A program made the position numbers and the translations under genes. Source: Sphagnum compactum (Eukaryota > Bryophyta > Sphagnopsida > Sphagnales). From it: a DNA stretch of 64,000 nt. Positions within the stretch are counted from its first letter, which is position 1. Every line of letters starts with the position of its first letter. A model generated the notes under the pieces. It did no database searches and was not told the DNA's origin. It saw only the letters and a list, made by a program, of their open reading frames with translations. The DNA lies in the NCBI GenBank assembly GCA_965153455.1, contig OZ234496.1, positions 16,236,304-16,300,303 on the forward strand, written 5' to 3'. Of this stretch, positions 61,251 through 64,000 are shown one piece after another.

Positions 61251-62480
61251 AAATATATATAATTTCACACATTAATAAACTAAGTATATCATCATTTAAT
61301 ACATTATAAACTAAAATTTACATAGAATTAATTTACAAGGACTAAACTTACATAATATTAGTAATTTATATTTTAAGCTTCAATTAAAATATTTCAATTT
61401 ATATAGAAATAATATTCAATTACATGCATTAATTAAATATACAACGTTAATAACTTATTTTTTGGAATTTTTTAATTCTCATAAAATTAAATTTTACAAA
61501 AAAATTCATTATACATAACCATGGGCTTATATATATAATTTAATTTTGATATATATATTTTAATCAGTTCTTATCCTATTTTAAATAAATATGAAAACAT
61601 TTATATGTATTAAAATGAATCAACAATATAATACCATAATATCATATATTATATATAATGTATTACTTGATATGTTATAAATGACAATATACTTAGGCCA
61701 ATATTTAAACCAATATTATACATCATAAAACATAAAAAATACATAAGGACTTGTGTTATATCTTTATAAAATATAAATTATTACCGACCTAGTATATAAT
61801 TATTTTAGGCTAGAAATGATTTATTATATATGTCAAAATTAATTTAAATAAATTTTCAGTCATACATAGGATTAATGTATGGGAAAGACCATTAAAAAAT
61901 AGAAAATCATGTGCTCTAATTAAATTTTTTAAATATGCATTAAAATCTTATTAAATTAAAAACTTTGTATTTTTATTTTTTGAAATGAGTTTACAACTTT
62001 AAAAGGGAAAAACGTAAACATGTACATCATTGTAAAAACGTTAAGCATATTTTTAATTTTTAAATTTTGACAAACTCTGAATTGTAACATGAATTAGTAA
62101 ATTTTACATTAAACCCTAAACCCTTGTACCATCAATGTGACCCATTTTCCATTACGTTCATTTTTGTATATGTTAAATCATATTGTAAAGTGAATAAATA
62201 ATTTTGAAAACATCAATTTCATGATATATTGGCGGGGAATCAAGTATTTAAAAAATATTTTTATGTTTCATGGTGAATATAAATATCCCATGATGATGCA
62301 GGTATTACATTTAATTTCCATAACTTTGTTCAAACGACCTTCTACCATCAATGTGAAGAACTTTGCAATACCTTCATTTACTTGAATCAATATGTAGGGC
62401 ATGTTATATTGAGCATTGAAAAAATATTTCAAAAAATCTTTTGTTTCATGGTTTAAGATATTATCGCAATATGATGCAAG
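61251..62480. other. Extremely AT-rich stretch
   Basis: About 1.2 kb dominated by A/T runs and TATATA phrases; no gene. It separates the zinc-finger relic from the tandem repeat on its right. Confidence 0.65.
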
Positions 62481-62499
62481 TATTGCTTTCCTTCTAGGT

Positions 62500-63540
62500 T
62501 TTGATATGGTTATGCCCTTGCAAGTTTCAAAAAATATGTTTTAAAACCCAAATGATTTATGGTATACCTTGAAAGGGGTAATGCACATGCATTGAATATT
62601 CCTATGCATGAGCAATACCCCTTTAATAATCTATACAAAATAAATTTAACCCATGTTGGTAGGGCTATGCATTACCCTTCCAATAAAGTAGACCCATAGT
62701 GTTTATTGAATACCCCAAGCAAAATATTGTTTTGCTTGTAAGTTTTGGTAGGGCTATGCAATACCCTTCCATGTTTCAAGTTATGGAGCCCAATGTATTT
62801 CTGGGACAACCTATGAAGGGTATTGCATGTGTATTGTGTAGTTTTGAGGATGAGTAATACCCCTCCAATAGTAGACCCATGGTGTTTAATTACAAAATAC
62901 CCTAATGAAGGTATTGGTTTCCTTGTAGGTTTTGGTAAGGCTATGAAATACCCCTCCATGTGTCAAAAGATGTGTTATGGAGCCCAATGTATTTCTGGGA
63001 TACCTCAAGAGGGGTATTGCATGTTCATTGAATTTATTTGGGCATGAACAATACCCCTCTAATAGCTTAGACCAAAATAATTCAGCCCATGGTGTTTATA
63101 ACGTAGCACAATGAGGGTATTGAGATCCTTCTAGGTTTTGGTAAGGTTACGCAATACCCCTTCACATGTCAAAAGATATGTTATGGAACCCAATGTATAT
63201 TTGGGATACCTTGAGAAGGGTATTACAATGTCACCCAATGAGGGTATTGCAATGTAGCCCAATGAGAGTATTACATTCTTTCTAGGTTTTGGCAAGGTTA
63301 TGCAATACCCATCAAATTGTCAAAAGATATGATATGTAGCCCAAAATGTTTTAGGGATACCTAAAATGGGGTATTGCACGTTCATTGAGTATTTTGTTTT
63401 ATGAACCTAAGTACAACATGCATCTAAATTAAATTGGAGCTCCATATCGCTTTGATTATCCACTTGGTTTGCAATACCCCAATGGAAAACATTCTCTGAG
63501 CAAAACTTGCAATACCCTTATATGGGGGGTGTTAAATACT
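62500..63540. repeat. ~150-245-bp tandem repeat with GGGTATTGCA/TGCAATACCC palindromes
   Basis: About five diverged copies are marked by GTTTTGGTAAGGCTATGCAA-like starts near 62500, 62745, 62932, 63135 and 63286. Each has TGCAATACCCTTCCAT, TTATGGAGCCCAATGTATTT, GGGATACC, GGGGTATTGCATGT and a CCCATGGTGTTTA phrase. TGCAATACCCC and its complement GGGGTATTGCA occur within each unit, so a unit can fold. No coding frame spans the array. Confidence 0.8.
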
Positions 63541-63599
63541 TTAATCATCCCCTTATTTATTTGTTTGAATGAACAAGAGCAAGTTCCATGCAATACCTT

Positions 63600-64000
63600 C
63601 ATTTTATTCATTTCTCATCATTGTCGACCGTTGGGGGTCTTTTGGAGTGGCAACCATGTAGGTAGGTGTAGCCATGTAGGTGGGGTTTGGTAGGTACCTA
63701 CTTAAAGTGTTGGTAGGTAGGACGGTGGAAGGGCGGCTAGGTGGGTGGGGATGAGAGTAGCAGATCTTAAATTTATAGGTGAGTAGGTAGATGGGGAAGA
63801 GTCTACTTTTAATTTAAATATATAGGTGAGTAGGTTGGAGGGGGACAGAGGGGGTTAGTAGGTGGGTGGACGGGAAAAGTTTCAAAAGAAAAAAAGAAAA
63901 GATCAGGGCTGAGAAAGGGCAAACAAAAAAAGTGAACCTGGGATGGCAGAGGGATAGAAAAGAGAATCCATCCATCCACGTTGGTGCACTGGTGGGTGCT
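63600..64000. repeat. Purine/G-rich (GTAG)n-like terminal stretch
   Basis: Irregular GTAGGTGGG, GGTAGGTAGG and GAGTAGGT phrases, then an A/G-rich stretch. In complement it resembles the pyrimidine-rich leader at 58.02-58.27 kb. The window ends inside or just after it. Confidence 0.6.

Larger units (their letters stand above)
57967..63994. mobile_element. Candidate ~6-kb element bounded by inverted sequence
   Basis: CACCAGTGCACCA at 57967-57979 is matched by its complement TGGTGCACTGGTG at 63982-63994. A second inverted pair lies just inside: CGTGGATGGGATG (about 58004-58016) against CATCCATCCACG (63969-63980). Both sides then run into strongly pyrimidine-rich DNA on the strand pointing inwards from each end (CCTACC-rich at 58200-58270; GGTAGG-rich at 63655-63870). 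Inside are the hairpin array, the zinc-finger relic and the 190-bp repeat. The right end may continue past the window. An undescribed transposon is possible, but an inverted duplication is the alternative. Confidence 0.35.

Noticed and set aside
62500-63540. CRISPR array
   Set aside because: Units are long, diverged and lack uniform spacers, and the DNA is a plant nuclear genome.

Overview
The window is nuclear DNA of a land plant. GT-AG introns interrupt every real gene. There is a plant-type NAC transcription factor, a plant-type lipin phosphatidate phosphatase and a plant-type long-chain acyl-CoA synthetase. Decayed tracts resembling the plant telomere unit (TTTAGGG) occur between them. 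Introns are mostly 100-700 bp while the intergenic DNA is long, AT-rich and full of old repeats. I cannot name the species. A bryophyte, lycophyte or fern seems more likely than a flowering plant, but this is an impression only.

Layout. (1) 1-7779, minus strand: a lipin/PAH gene whose 3' end runs off the left edge. Eight exons can be read, about 1,907 residues, roughly twice the usual plant length because of a huge acidic middle exon. (2) 7.8-10.5 kb: its promoter side, with microsatellites and a GC-richer patch of unknown nature. (3) 10.5-28.5 kb: a gene desert holding a pair of CACTA-type MITEs, a dead PIF/Harbinger transposase, a possible Myb/SANT-like partner ORF, and several degenerate short-period repeat fields. 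(4) 28.6-37.2 kb, plus strand: a complete 19-coding-exon LACS gene (660 residues, LACS4-like) with a 5'-UTR intron and an overlapping upstream ORF. (5) 37.2-45.1 kb: flank with tandem repeats, a 621-bp terminal-inverted-repeat element and a Tourist-like MITE. (6) 45.1-47.0 kb, minus strand: a complete three-exon NAC gene (499 residues, NAM/CUC-like). (7) 47-58 kb: intergenic, with a second and third copy of the MITE and a tRNA-derived SINE. (8) 58-64 kb: an unusual block bounded by inverted sequence. It contains an array of about eleven imperfect palindromes at ~59-bp spacing, a decayed two-exon zinc-finger-like gene and a ~190-bp tandem repeat. It may be an undescribed mobile element.

The PAH and LACS products both act in ER glycerolipid metabolism: PAH makes diacylglycerol from phosphatidate, and LACS makes the acyl-CoA used in acylation. 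They lie over 20 kb apart and nothing in the sequence suggests co-regulation. Exon boundaries were deduced by eye from splice motifs, reading phase and known protein families. All reported coding exons join in phase without stops, except where a pseudogene is stated.
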